A DNA stretch of 64,000 bases, taken from NCBI RefSeq assembly GCF_024494385.1, contig NZ_JAEVLT010000003.1:271995-335994 (forward strand), written 5' to 3'. Positions 16,494 to 25,369 of the stretch are shown here, in pieces. The notes below the pieces were generated by a model that worked only from the letters and a program-made list of their open reading frames with translations, was not told where the DNA came from and did not search any database. The stretch is from Bacillus sp. EB600. GTDB lineage: Bacteria > Bacillota > Bacilli > Bacillales > Cytobacillaceae. Position numbers and translations under genes: made by a program. Numbering within the stretch: the stretch's first letter is position 1; each line of letters starts with the position of its first letter.

Positions 16494-17954
16494 ATGAAGC
16501 AAAAATGGATTGCCCTTTTGATGACAGGGTCACTGCTCTTAGGGGCGGGTGGAACGTATGCAGGCATGCAGTGGTTTGATCGCTCAAGTGGAACGCCGTC
16601 CTTTGAAAAAATAAATCATACACCAGTAAACAAATCTACGGATTTAGCGATGGCGGATCGTACGAATTTGGAAAAAGTAAGCCAGGCTTATGATCTAATT
16701 TTAAGCCGCTATGTTGAAAAGGTCGACCGCGATAAATTGACGGAAGGAGCGATCCAGGGAATGCTATCCGTGCTGAAGGATCCTTATTCTGTATATATGG
16801 ACAAGGAAACCGCTAAGCAGTTTACGCAAACGCTGGAATCCTCCTTTGAAGGAATCGGGGCAGAAGTAGGGATGGAGGATGGAAAAATTATCATTGTTTC
16901 CCCTTTTAAAAATTCACCGGCAGAAAAAGCTGGTCTTCGGCCGAATGACCAAATCTTAAAGGTGGACGGTAAAAGTGTTGACGGGCTGAATTTGAACGAA
17001 GCAACATTAAAAATCCGTGGAAAAAGAGGCACGAAGGTGCAATTAGAGATTGCGAGAAGAAGTGTAAAGGAGCCAATCACGATTTTGGTTAAGCGGGATG
17101 AAATTCCGCTTGAAACCGTCCATTCCTCATTGAAAAAGGTAAATGGCGAGCAGATTGGCTATATTGATATTACGACATTCTCTGAGAATACGGCAGCTGA
17201 TTTTAAAAAGCAGCTCGGATCATTGGAGAAGGATCAGCTGAAGGGACTCGTCATTGATGTGCGCGGTAACCCTGGCGGCCTTTTATCAAGCGTTGAAGAA
17301 ATTTTAAAGGAGTTCGTTACAAAGGATAAGCCAATGGTTCAAATTGAAAAAAGAAATGGTGAGAAGGATCGTTTCTTCTCGACTTTAACAAAGAAAAAAG
17401 ACTATCCTGTTGCCGTTCTTGTTGATAAAGGCAGCGCGTCGGCTTCAGAAATTTTGGCAGGCTCCTTACAAGAAGCAGAGGGCTATAAGCTTGTTGGGGA
17501 TAAAACGTTTGGAAAAGGCACTGTTCAGCAGGCGATCCCAATGGGTGATGGCAGCAATATTAAATTAACATTATTTAAATGGCTGACTCCAGATGGAAAT
17601 TGGATTCATAAAAAGGGAATTCAGCCTGACGTCGAGGTTAAGCAGCCTGCAATTTTTCAAACGCATCCGATTCAAATTAGCAAGCCTTTAGAGCAAGACA
17701 TGAATAACGAGCAGGTCAAGAATGCTCAAGAAATTTTAACTGGACTAGGCTTTGTTCCTGGCAGAATGGACGGCTATTACAATGCTGACACAGCAAGGGC
17801 TGTAAAAGCATTCCAGCAGCAGCAAGGGTTAAAGCCATCTGGAAAAATCGACTCCCAAACAGCTTTGAAGCTTGAGGAGGCAGCAGTCAAGGAAATGAAG
17901 AAAGAAAAAAATGATCTTCAGCTAAATACAGCATTGCGCCTAGTAGCCAACTAA
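16494..17954 (+). CDS. ctpB: Carboxy-terminal processing protease CtpB (S41A)
   Basis: Membrane-anchored serine protease. 486 residues from the ATG following GAGGAGG. One N-terminal membrane segment or signal (WIALLMTGSLLLGAGGTYAG), a PDZ domain (GIGAEVGMEDGKI...GLRPNDQILKVDG, about 105-190), the S41 catalytic core with nucleophile Ser in KGSASASEI and Lys in FGKGTVQ, and a C-terminal peptidoglycan-binding domain (about 405-465, GLGFVPGRMDGYYNADT). In B. subtilis CtpB cleaves SpoIVFA during sporulation to activate sigma-K processing. The added peptidoglycan-binding domain is also found in the Bacillus enzyme. A terminator follows immediately. Confidence 0.95.
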   Translation: MKQKWIALLMTGSLLLGAGGTYAGMQWFDRSSGTPSFEKINHTPVNKSTDLAMADRTNLEKVSQAYDLILSRYVEKVDRDKLTEGAIQGMLSVLKDPYSVYMDKETAKQFTQTLESSFEGIGAEVGMEDGKIIIVSPFKNSPAEKAGLRPNDQILKVDGKSVDGLNLNEATLKIRGKRGTKVQLEIARRSVKEPITILVKRDEIPLETVHSSLKKVNGEQIGYIDITTFSENTAADFKKQLGSLEKDQLKGLVIDVRGNPGGLLSSVEEILKEFVTKDKPMVQIEKRNGEKDRFFSTLTKKKDYPVAVLVDKGSASASEILAGSLQEAEGYKLVGDKTFGKGTVQQAIPMGDGSNIKLTLFKWLTPDGNWIHKKGIQPDVEVKQPAIFQTHPIQISKPLEQDMNNEQVKNAQEILTGLGFVPGRMDGYYNADTARAVKAFQQQQGLKPSGKIDSQTALKLEEAAVKEMKKEKNDLQLNTALRLVAN

Positions 17955-17981
17955 AAACAGGGGAGAATTCCCCTGTTTTTT
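17953..17981 (+). terminator. Terminator after ctpB
   Basis: AAAAACAGGGGA / TCCCCTGTTTTTT stem with a very short loop, overlapping the ctpB stop codon. Confidence 0.9.
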
Positions 17982-18031
17982 AGTTGGCTAAAATTTGAGG
18001 TGAGTGGAGCATGCAGCCTTGTAAAAAGCGG

Positions 18032-18200
18032 TTGGCGAAATAAATGGGGAGTTTGGCGAAATAATTAAAAATTTGGCGAAATAAATAGGGAGTTTGGCGA
18101 AATAATTAAAAATTTGGCGAAATAAATAGGGAGTTTGGCGAAATAATTAAAAAATCGGCGAAATAAATAGGGTGTTTGGCGAAATAATTTAAAAATCGAC
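18032..18200. repeat. Tandem array with TTGGCGAAATAA core, alternating unit types
   Basis: Eight or nine units of about 20-21 bp, each starting TTGGCGAAATAA. Two tails alternate strictly through most of the array: ATAGGGAGT and TTAAAAAT, so the effective repeat is a dimer of about 41 bp. Toward the right the units decay (CGACGAAATT...). It occupies the gap between the ctpB terminator and minJ. The core is shared with the arrays at 23737-23850 and, as its complement, 39495-39598. No open frame with a ribosome site runs through it. Confidence 0.9.
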
Positions 18201-18475
18201 GAAATTAATTTTGAAATAGCAGGAATTAACCTAATGTTGGTAAACTCACCCCGAAAATTCGTGAAATTACTCTGCAAATTAGAAAATAAATTCAGCAAAT
18301 TAGCGAAAACATTGAATAGAAACCATACAGGTATCTTCTTTAATCCCTATTCACTGCATTTTTCTCCCCAGTCTCGATATTTTCCTTGTTCCAAGAAACT
18401 AGCAATAGGTTTTACGAGCCCAATTTGGTAGAATAGTATATAAATAGAACTTTTTATGGAGGTTGGTGGCGGGTC

Positions 18476-19669
18476 TTGATGCAAGTATGGCTTGTAGAGG
18501 TGATAAAGGGGATAGGCAGGTTTTTTCTTGATCCCGTGGCCTACTATCTCGTGATTCTTGCCGGAATTCTGGGTGTTAGGAGAGTTAGACGAGAACGGAA
18601 AAACTTTAATATACGGGCATATGATGCCTATTTTGAATTGCGCCAATTGATTCCAGCCGGGCTGTTTGCCGGATTGATCCTATCGATTATTATTTTTGCA
18701 GCAGGGATTGCCGTGCCATTTGCTGCAATCTTGTTGATAACAGCTTTTACTTTTTTATGGAGCCTGACGACGAATGTAAGGCTGTTGGCGCCAGTGTATA
18801 CGGTTGGAGCTGCCTTTTTTACGTTGATTTTTGCTTCGCAAAATAATTGGCCAGTGCCTTTTTTTAAAAACGCCTTTCATTCGATTGATGAAAAAGTGTA
18901 TCCATCACTCGCTGTTTTGCTTGGTCTTTTGTTAGTAGCAGAGGGATGCATGATTATAAAAAATGGCAGCTATGGTACTTCACCAAAGCTGATAAAGAGT
19001 AAGCGAGGCAGGCGTGTGGGTGTTCATGAAGTAAAACGCCTCTGGCTGCTGCCAGTGCTTTTGCTTATTCCTGGAGATGCTGTTCATCTGCCATTTACAT
19101 GGTGGCCAGTATTCCACTTAGGGGCTGAAAACTATAATCTAATTGTCATTCCGTTTGCGGTTGGTTTTCAGCAGAGGATTCAGAGCATGCTGCCAAAGCA
19201 GGCAGTTAAAGCCCTTGGAAAAAGAGTTCTCTGGCTGGGGATCATCGTACTCGTTTTGTCTGCAGCAGGCTATTGGTTCCCACTTGTTTCGATTGTGGTA
19301 GTGACTTTAGCTATTTTAGGCCGCGAAGGGATCGCCTTCATGCAGCGGTTTCGTGAAGATGGGATGCCGTTTTATTTTTCAAAAAAAAATCACGGTCTGA
19401 TGATTTTAGGGGTCATTCCCAACTCACCGGCCAGCAAAATGGAATTAAAGGTCGGCGAATTAATTACGAAGGTAAATGGAAATCTCGTCAAAGACGAGAA
19501 GGAGTTTTATGAGGCATTGCAAAAAAACCGCGCCTATTGCAAGCTTGAGGTAATTGACACGAATGGCGAGATAAGGTTCGAGCAGCGGGCCTTATATGAA
19601 GGCGATCATTATGAACTTGGGATTTTGTTTGTTCAGGATGAGCGGACAGACGGGGAAAAAATCGGGTAA
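18476..19669 (+). CDS. minJ: Division-site topology protein MinJ (PDZ membrane protein)
   Basis: Bridges DivIVA and MinD at the septum in Bacillus. 397 residues; start TTG 18476 or the adjacent ATG 18479, downstream of GGAGG. Six to eight hydrophobic segments fill residues about 20-310, followed by a C-terminal PDZ domain (about 320-385, HGLMILGVIPNSPASKMELKVGELI). Membrane region plus C-terminal PDZ, and the position after ctpB, match B. subtilis MinJ (YvjD). It is separated from ctpB by a terminator and an array, so it probably has its own promoter. Confidence 0.9.
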   Translation: MMQVWLVEVIKGIGRFFLDPVAYYLVILAGILGVRRVRRERKNFNIRAYDAYFELRQLIPAGLFAGLILSIIIFAAGIAVPFAAILLITAFTFLWSLTTNVRLLAPVYTVGAAFFTLIFASQNNWPVPFFKNAFHSIDEKVYPSLAVLLGLLLVAEGCMIIKNGSYGTSPKLIKSKRGRRVGVHEVKRLWLLPVLLLIPGDAVHLPFTWWPVFHLGAENYNLIVIPFAVGFQQRIQSMLPKQAVKALGKRVLWLGIIVLVLSAAGYWFPLVSIVVVTLAILGREGIAFMQRFREDGMPFYFSKKNHGLMILGVIPNSPASKMELKVGELITKVNGNLVKDEKEFYEALQKNRAYCKLEVIDTNGEIRFEQRALYEGDHYELGILFVQDERTDGEKIG

Positions 19670-19685
19670 GGATGCGAGTTTTTTG

Positions 19686-19747
19686 ACTAAACATTTGAAT
19701 TATTTCAGCATTTGTCTAAACCTTTTGAATCGATTCAGCATTAGTCA
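19686..19747. repeat. Two imperfect 30-bp direct repeats after minJ
   Basis: CTAAAC-N-TTTTGAAT/CATTTGAAT...ATTCAGCATT-N-GTC occurs twice in succession with a 30-bp period. Function unknown; it resembles the seed of a short-period array like the others in this window. Confidence 0.55.
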
Positions 19748-19783
19748 TATATAGTAGGTGTTCATTTTTATTCACCTAAGTGA

Positions 19784-19813
19784 GGCGGGAGGCGTATGGC
19801 TCTCGCCATTTTT
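19784..19813 (+). terminator. Terminator after minJ
   Basis: Eight-base-pair stem GGCGGGAG / CTCTCGCC, loop of eight, then ATTTTT. Confidence 0.7.
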
Positions 19814-19882
19814 CAACACTGGGCATTTCCTGCGTGTGGAAAGTTTCACTAACTGGGAAACTGCCTAGAAAGGAGTCACATC

Positions 19883-21118
19883 TTGATTGAATCTTTACTA
19901 TTAAATTTTCTTTTTCTACTTTTTCCTGTTGTTATTTTTCTAATCTTCTTTGAGAACAGACTACATACTTACAACAAATATATTCTTATTCTGCTAACGG
20001 CTATTACAATGGTTTTATGTATGATATTTCCGATAAGGTTAAAAATCGGCTTTATTTTTGATTTACGCTATATTCCATTTATCTGCATTGCCCTTTACGG
20101 TGGTTACAAATATACATTTCCACTTTATATTGTCTTAAACGTATATCGGTTTATGATTGGTGGGAATGGTACTGTACAATCGCTTGTTTTCTCTACTGTT
20201 ATTTTCGCACTGGTGCCTTTAGTAAATAAAATGTTTCTCAAACGGAAAGCTAAGCAACGAATCTTCCTTGCTGCACTTGTTGCTTTTCTTACGATGGTTC
20301 TCTACCTCTCAAGTCTTGCGTTATTTTTACCAGCATTGAATCGGGAATACTGGATCTTAACCCTCAACGCTTTGACCACCTACGTAGCAGTAATGGTCGT
20401 CATCATGATTTTAGTAGAGCAAATTATTGCTAATAAAAAAACCCGTGAATCCTTTTTACATTCAGAAAGATTGCATGTGATTAGTGAGTTATCAGCAAGC
20501 GTTTCACACGAAATCAGGAATCCCCTTACCGTAACGAGTGGATTTCTACAGCTTTTAAGTAAATCAGAGACGGTCTCGGAGAAAGATAAAAGCTATATTG
20601 ACTATTCATTATTAGAATTACAACGCGCAGAAAATATCGTTAGCGATTTTCTTGCTTTTGCCAAGCCTCAATCGGAAAATATGATTTATTCCAATTTAAA
20701 GGATGAAACTGAGTATGTAAAAAATATTATTACGCCCTATGCTAATATGCATCAAGTTGAGATCAATAATGTTTTTCAAAACACGTTACATTTTAAGTAT
20801 GATAAAAATCAAATCCAGCAATGCTTAATCAATTTATATAAAAACGGAATAGAAGCGATGAAGGAAACTGGCGGTACTTTGTTTATCGATGTTTCGGAAC
20901 GGAAGAATAACATCGTAATTACGGTAAGAGATATGGGTGTTGGAATGACAAGCGAGGAACTTTCAAGTCTTGGTAGCCCCTATTACTCGACTAAAACAGA
21001 GGGCACAGGACTAGGCATGCTTATGGTTTATAGTACGATTCAAAAGGTAAATGGAAAAATTGAAGTGGAAAGTGAAAAAGGAAAAGGAACGACGTTTACC
21101 ATCACTATTCCTGCCTAA
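19883..21118 (+). CDS. Orphan sensor histidine kinase, KinB-like
   Basis: Membrane sensor kinase of 411 residues starting at TTG after AAAGGAG. The N-terminal half (about 1-185) has five to six membrane segments with the pattern FDLRYIPFICIALYGGYKY, typical of the 5TM-LYT sensor seen in KinB and LytS proteins. The HisKA dimerisation box is SASVSHEIRNPLT with the phospho-accepting His; the ATP-binding domain shows N-box NLYKNGIEAM, G1 DMGVGM and G2 GTGLGM. No response regulator gene is adjacent, which fits sporulation kinases that feed Spo0F. The ligand is unknown. Calling it KinB itself would go beyond the evidence. Confidence 0.85.
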   Translation: MIESLLLNFLFLLFPVVIFLIFFENRLHTYNKYILILLTAITMVLCMIFPIRLKIGFIFDLRYIPFICIALYGGYKYTFPLYIVLNVYRFMIGGNGTVQSLVFSTVIFALVPLVNKMFLKRKAKQRIFLAALVAFLTMVLYLSSLALFLPALNREYWILTLNALTTYVAVMVVIMILVEQIIANKKTRESFLHSERLHVISELSASVSHEIRNPLTVTSGFLQLLSKSETVSEKDKSYIDYSLLELQRAENIVSDFLAFAKPQSENMIYSNLKDETEYVKNIITPYANMHQVEINNVFQNTLHFKYDKNQIQQCLINLYKNGIEAMKETGGTLFIDVSERKNNIVITVRDMGVGMTSEELSSLGSPYYSTKTEGTGLGMLMVYSTIQKVNGKIEVESEKGKGTTFTITIPA

Positions 21119-21202
21119 AATCCAGCAGGCTCCAACGTAATCCTTTCCTTTATGGTGGTGTCTAACCACTCAGCAGGTCCCGTCTTACCCCCTTTCATAT
21201 GT

Positions 21203-21243
21203 AAAAAAATTTCCGGCTTCTTTTTCAGGCTGGGAATTTTTTT
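21203..21243 (+). terminator. Terminator after the histidine kinase
   Basis: A-rich 5' arm AAAAAAATTTCC pairs imperfectly with GGGAATTTTTTT, with an inner loop, ending in a T-run. Confidence 0.55.
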
Positions 21244-21358
21244 GGTTTATCAGATGCTAATGGGCTTTTGAAACTCCCCTGACTTGTAAACTTTTGAAAA
21301 AAGAATAACAGTAACTGGTGAAAAATTTTCATTTTTTTCTCATCTAACTAGCCTATAG

Positions 21359-21366
21359 TCCGATAT
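21359..21366 (+). promoter_or_regulatory. Possible SigD-type -10 element before the chemoreceptor gene
   Basis: TCCGATAT resembles the SigD -10 GCCGATAT used for motility and chemotaxis genes. No good TAAA -35 element is visible at the expected spacing. The overlapping TATAAT could instead be a SigA -10. Confidence 0.3.
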
Positions 21367-21499
21367 AATGAATAGTAAAATAGGCTGACTTTGGGGGAGT
21401 GAAGGAAAATAGCTGCTAGTTGAATGGACCGATTAAATGAATATATTCAAAGATTTACATTTCCTTCTCAAAATAAAAAAGAATGCTGGGGGGATCCAC

Positions 21500-22990
21500 T
21501 TGGAAGCCATTAAACAAATGAATCTAAAAGTGCTTAGATCAAAAAATACGCTTATGTTTATTACCTTTTTAATTTCGATCATTGCAGATGAAGTATACGG
21601 GTTTATCAACCACAGCGGTACGATTACGATGTCAGTGCTGGGGTTTGAATTTTTGGGGTTTATTTTGCTTTTCCTTATTTTGCAAAAGGTAGTAAAACAG
21701 GAGCACTTATTCCCGTATCTTAGTGTGATATTAATCTATGGCTGTACGATTACATTAATTTTTGTCGGAGGTGGTACATCAGCAAACTACCAAATGATCG
21801 CCTTTTTGCAGGTTTATTCCATTATTCAACTGTCTTTTGCGATCTTTATGCTCGGAACTTCTTTGGGAATCATTGCGGTCGTTCTCAATTTTTTCAAGGC
21901 TGTGGATCCTGCAACGCAACTTGCATTTCCATCCGCATTAATGACCTTTATTTTAACGGCCATAGCTTTATTTTCGCTGGTGAAAATCAATGGTACGCAA
22001 AAGAATAAGATAGAAGCTTTACTGATTGAATCCGAGGAAAGCGCTGCAGAAATAAAAGTGCAAAGAGAATTGCTGGAATGCGAAGTTACCCAGATGGTTG
22101 ATACGATTAATGATATCAATCAGCAGGTCCAAAATAACAGCGGTGCACAAATGGAAATGAAGGCTGCTGTTCAAGAGGTTGCCGCAGGCGGACAGACACA
22201 AAATGATCAAGTCGCGATTATTTCCGAGAATGTCCGGTCCACCGTTTTGGCTATGGAAAAAATGGGTGAAGTTACGAAAGAACTATTTAAAGATACAGAA
22301 ATTGCCCATGAAATTACGAAAAACGGCGAAACGAAAATTTCTCAGCTTCAGAAAAGTATGGACGAGCTGAAAGATATGATTACTGAGGTTTATGATGTTT
22401 TTGAGAATCTTACGAGTAAAATTCATGAAACAAATGAATATGCAGAATCAATCAAGGAAATCACATCACAAACAAATTTACTAGCTCTCAATGCCAGCAT
22501 TGAAGCTGCCCGCGCCGGCGAAGCTGGGAAGGGCTTTTCCGTTGTGGCTGAGGAGATCCGCAAGCTGGCTGAAACAACTAAAAAGACAACGGAAAATATC
22601 ACAAATAATTTATTAGAAGTGAATGAAACGAATAGCCTGGCAGTTGATAAAATTAATCAAAGTGCTTCCAGGTTTAAAAATAGTGCGGAGACGACAGTTA
22701 AGGTTGCTGACTACTTCTTGCAGTTGAACCAAACAGTCAGTGCCTTGAATAATAAATTTAGCAGCTTTGAAAACCTTGTTGAGGATATTACGGTAAAATC
22801 AACAAATGTTGAATTGTCTACAAGCGAGCTCGCAGCTGTAATTGAGGAAGCATCGGCGGGCCTTCAAGAAATGAGTGCTACGATTGAAACGATTAGTGAA
22901 GACAATCGACAAATTGCCGGCAATATTTTAGACCTATCAAGCAGTGCAGAAAATATCAAAACAGCTTTTAAGGTAGAACCTAAAGGGTAA
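21500..22990 (+). CDS. Methyl-accepting chemotaxis protein
   Basis: Chemoreceptor of about 496 residues. The TTG at 21500 sits about six bases after GGGGGGAT and is preferred over ATG 21437, which has no ribosome site. The N-terminus carries about six membrane segments (residues 20-180) and no large extracytoplasmic sensor domain; no HAMP domain is evident. The cytoplasmic part is a long coiled coil with the conserved hairpin [35 protein letters not shown], split here by the CheA/CheW contact tip. Receptors of this layout may sense signals within the membrane or energy state. It is monocistronic, with terminators on both sides. Confidence 0.93.
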   Translation: MEAIKQMNLKVLRSKNTLMFITFLISIIADEVYGFINHSGTITMSVLGFEFLGFILLFLILQKVVKQEHLFPYLSVILIYGCTITLIFVGGGTSANYQMIAFLQVYSIIQLSFAIFMLGTSLGIIAVVLNFFKAVDPATQLAFPSALMTFILTAIALFSLVKINGTQKNKIEALLIESEESAAEIKVQRELLECEVTQMVDTINDINQQVQNNSGAQMEMKAAVQEVAAGGQTQNDQVAIISENVRSTVLAMEKMGEVTKELFKDTEIAHEITKNGETKISQLQKSMDELKDMITEVYDVFENLTSKIHETNEYAESIKEITSQTNLLALNASIEAARAGEAGKGFSVVAEEIRKLAETTKKTTENITNNLLEVNETNSLAVDKINQSASRFKNSAETTVKVADYFLQLNQTVSALNNKFSSFENLVEDITVKSTNVELSTSELAAVIEEASAGLQEMSATIETISEDNRQIAGNILDLSSSAENIKTAFKVEPKG

Positions 22991-23008
22991 TAATAATAGA
23001 AAGTTGGA

Positions 23009-23034
23009 AGAAGAGCCTCATGGTTCTTCTTTTT
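23009..23034 (+). terminator. Terminator after the chemoreceptor gene
   Basis: Nine-base-pair stem AGAAGAGCC / GGTTCTTCT with a four-base loop and T-run. Confidence 0.85.
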
Positions 23035-23221
23035 CTATATTATGTGGTCCCTAACATTCCCGTTGCAGTCTTTGAATAGACTTTGAGGATACTTATGACA
23101 ATTTACCGCGGGATTGAAACTTAATATGCTTTCCAGAAGTATATAGCGATGAAGTTCCCCATCAAAAACCCTTTTATTCTATTTTCCTTCTCTTTTTTCA
23201 GTAAAATTTCGTATTTATTAA

Positions 23222-23273
23222 TTGACATTCAAATGTGTATTTGAATATGATATATTCAAATACACATTTGAAT
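23222..23273 (+). promoter_or_regulatory. SigA promoter inside a 47-bp perfect palindrome (CadC/ArsR operator)
   Basis: The -35 TTGACA (23222-23227) and -10 TATGAT (23246-23251) are spaced 18 bp. From 23227 to 23273 lies a perfect inverted repeat with 22-base arms and a three-base centre. It resolves into four half sites, ATTCAAAT-GTGT-ATTTGAAT then, after ATGAT, ATTCAAAT-ACAC-ATTTGAAT. This is the ArsR/SmtB-family operator sequence, so the sensor encoded 76 bases downstream probably represses this promoter until metal binds. Confidence 0.88.
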
Positions 23274-23349
23274 GATAAAAGTGCAAGCTCCCGTTTAGCA
23301 AAGTTCAAAGATGTTAAAATTGTTATTTTTTTAGAAAGAAGGCGGCTCC

Positions 23350-23718
23350 ATGAAAGAACAGGATGTTTGCGAAGTTCCCTGTGTGGATCAAGCGAGAATC
23401 ACTCGTGTCCAACGTGAACTTAAGGAGGGCAGCATTCTTGATGTCTCGAAGCTTTTTAAAGCATTGTCAGATGAAACAAGGCTAAAAATTGCTTATGCGC
23501 TTACGATCGAAACTGAGCTGTGCGTTTGTGATGTGGCCAACCTTGTTGGAGCTACCACGGCAACGGCCTCCCATCATTTGCGCCATCTAAAAAGCTTAGG
23601 ATTGGCTAAATACCGGAAAGAAGGAAAGCTAGTCTATTATTCCCTTGACGACGACCATGTTAAACAACTAATTCAGATCGCCTTTGAACATTTAGAGGAA
23701 TTAACTAATCGGGGATAA
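23350..23718 (+). CDS. cadC: CadC-type metal-sensing repressor (ArsR/SmtB family)
   Basis: Winged-helix repressor of 122 residues, ATG after AAGAAGGCGGC. It has all ligands of the two metal sites known from plasmid pI258 CadC at the same residue numbers: Cys7, Cys11, Cys58 and Cys60 (alpha-3N site for Cd/Pb/Bi, motif ELCVCD) and Asp101, His103, His114 and Glu117 (alpha-5 site for Zn). The recognition helix is TATASHHLRHLKSLGL. Release of the operator at 23222-23273 on Cd, Pb or Zn binding is expected. The CDF exporter gene at 24016 follows in the same direction and is the likely target; no CadA P-type ATPase is nearby. Confidence 0.93.
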   Translation: MKEQDVCEVPCVDQARITRVQRELKEGSILDVSKLFKALSDETRLKIAYALTIETELCVCDVANLVGATTATASHHLRHLKSLGLAKYRKEGKLVYYSLDDDHVKQLIQIAFEHLEELTNRG

Positions 23719-23736
23719 TCGCTCTGCTTTAGGAGA

Positions 23737-23850
23737 TTGGCGACATTATCGGCGTTTTGGCGAAATAAACTAATTTTTGGCGAAATTATCAGCGGTTTTG
23801 GCGAAATAACCATCTGGTTTGGCGAAATTATCATTAAAATCAGCGCAATT
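23737..23850. repeat. Short array with TTGGCGAAAT core between cadC and the exporter gene
   Basis: Five or six degenerate units of about 20-21 bp beginning TTGGCGAAAT or TTGGCGACAT, followed by variable tails. The core is the same as at 18032-18200. It lies in the 297-base gap inside the presumed cadC-exporter transcript. Confidence 0.82.
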
Positions 23851-24015
23851 AATGAAAATCCGCAGTTGTGAGGTCGGGTTCTGACAATAATATGTCTGGG
23901 TTTCGCATTTAACTGGCATGCTTCCCGCTAGAAATCTGTCAATATTTAGTGAAAAATAAACCAATTTACGTCCTTGTTCATATTTTACTAGTATCTTAAT
24001 TTAGGAGGGTTCTTT

Positions 24016-24933
24016 ATGGGCCACCATCATGGCCACTCGCATGGTCATTCACATACAAATTCTGGCAATAAAACTGCTTTATTTAGTTCTTTTTGTTTGA
24101 TCCTCACCTTTATGGTGGTGGAGGTAATCGGCGGATTCATGACAAACAGCTTGGCGCTGCTCTCGGATGCAGGCCATATGCTAAGTGATGCGGCATCCCT
24201 GGGGCTGAGCTTCTTTGCCTTAAAGCTTGGGGAACGGAAGGTATCCCTTGATAAGACTTATGGATATAAACGCTTTGAAATTATTGCGGCCGCCATTAAT
24301 GGTATCCTCCTCGTTGTAGTCGCCATTTATATTTTTTTGGAAGCAGCCCAGCGCTTTTTTGCTCCGCCGGAGGTCCAAAGCAAAGGGATGCTGCTTATTT
24401 CCACGATCGGTCTGATTGTAAACATTATTGCGGCAGTGATTTTGATGAAGGGTGATAAAGAGGAAAATTTAAATGTAAAAAGTGCGTTTTTACACGTGCT
24501 TGGTGATTTACTCGGATCTGTCGGGGCAATTGTGGCTGCACTGTTGATACTTTTCTTCGGCTGGGCCATTGCTGACCCAATTGCAAGTGTGATCGTGGCA
24601 GTGCTTGTTTTGATCAGCGGCTCGCGTGTTATGAAGGAATCCTACCAGATTCTAATGGAAGGTGCTCCCTCCCAAATCGATATGAAGGGGATCAAAAAAG
24701 CATTGTGCGGGATTCCCATGGTAAAGGAAGTCCATGATCTTCATGTCTGGACGATTACTTCCGGATATCCAGTTCTAAGCTGCCACATTACGATTTATGA
24801 TGAAGCTTTCCATGATGATATTCTGTTGCAATCGCAAAAGATTCTTCATGATCAATTTGACATTGAGCACAGCACGATTCAAGTGGAAAGAGCAGCGAAT
24901 GGCTGCCCGAGCCCGCACGGAACATGTAATTAG
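24016..24933 (+). CDS. czcD: Cation diffusion facilitator (Zn/Cd/Co exporter, CzcD-like)
   Basis: Proton-coupled divalent-metal exporter of 305 residues, ATG after TTAGGAGGG. The N-terminus is a histidine-rich tail (MGHHHGHSHGHSH). Six membrane segments follow; the transport-site pairs are LSDAGHMLSDAASL in segment 2 and HVLGDLLGSVG in segment 5. The C-terminal domain (about 210-300) has HDLHVWTI and is cytoplasmic. It matches B. subtilis CzcD, which in that species is controlled by CzrA; here the upstream regulator has CadC-type ligands. The symbol rests on family resemblance. Confidence 0.9.
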   Translation: MGHHHGHSHGHSHTNSGNKTALFSSFCLILTFMVVEVIGGFMTNSLALLSDAGHMLSDAASLGLSFFALKLGERKVSLDKTYGYKRFEIIAAAINGILLVVVAIYIFLEAAQRFFAPPEVQSKGMLLISTIGLIVNIIAAVILMKGDKEENLNVKSAFLHVLGDLLGSVGAIVAALLILFFGWAIADPIASVIVAVLVLISGSRVMKESYQILMEGAPSQIDMKGIKKALCGIPMVKEVHDLHVWTITSGYPVLSCHITIYDEAFHDDILLQSQKILHDQFDIEHSTIQVERAANGCPSPHGTCN

Positions 24934-25010
24934 GCTTCGCCAAGTAATTTTAGTTGCTTTTTCATATAGAAATTTTTTAGAATGACTATAATAGGAAAGA
25001 GGTGTACCCA

Positions 25011-25247
25011 TTGATGGTTCCAATAGTATCAGCTCTCATATTGCCTTGTCTGCTGGTTTTGCTGTTCACAAGGGTCACTTATAATCGGGTCATTGGGCTC
25101 ATCTTAACCGTCGCGCTAATTGCCGCCTCTGTTTATAGAGGGTACGCGCATACATGGCCGGTGATGATTATTGATGCATTTTCCCTGACCGCCGGTTTTT
25201 GGCTTGCAGCCGTCATGAACAAAAGAGCAGCAGTAAAAGAAAGCTAA
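25011..25247 (+). CDS. csbA: Small membrane protein CsbA (DUF2198)
   Basis: About 78 residues with two or three hydrophobic segments; start TTG 25011 or ATG 25014 after GAGGTG. The segment LVLLFTRVTYNRVIGLILTV and the later RGYAHTW match B. subtilis CsbA, a SigB-controlled membrane protein of unknown function encoded just before uvrB, as here. No SigB promoter (GTTT...GGGTAT) was recognised. A terminator follows directly. Confidence 0.82.
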   Translation: MMVPIVSALILPCLLVLLFTRVTYNRVIGLILTVALIAASVYRGYAHTWPVMIIDAFSLTAGFWLAAVMNKRAAVKES

Positions 25248-25262
25248 GCAGCCAGTCTACCC

Positions 25263-25292
25263 AAGCTTGTCGAACTATCGGCAAGCTTTTTT
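25263..25292 (+). terminator. Terminator after csbA
   Basis: AAGCTTG / CAAGCTT stem with a 12-base loop and six T residues. Confidence 0.8.
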
Positions 25293-25369
25293 GCACCAAA
25301 TCATAGGGACGGTTCTTTTGTTCTTTTTGTAAAGGCTGTGTTAAAGGGTATTGATGATTTTGTAACTTT

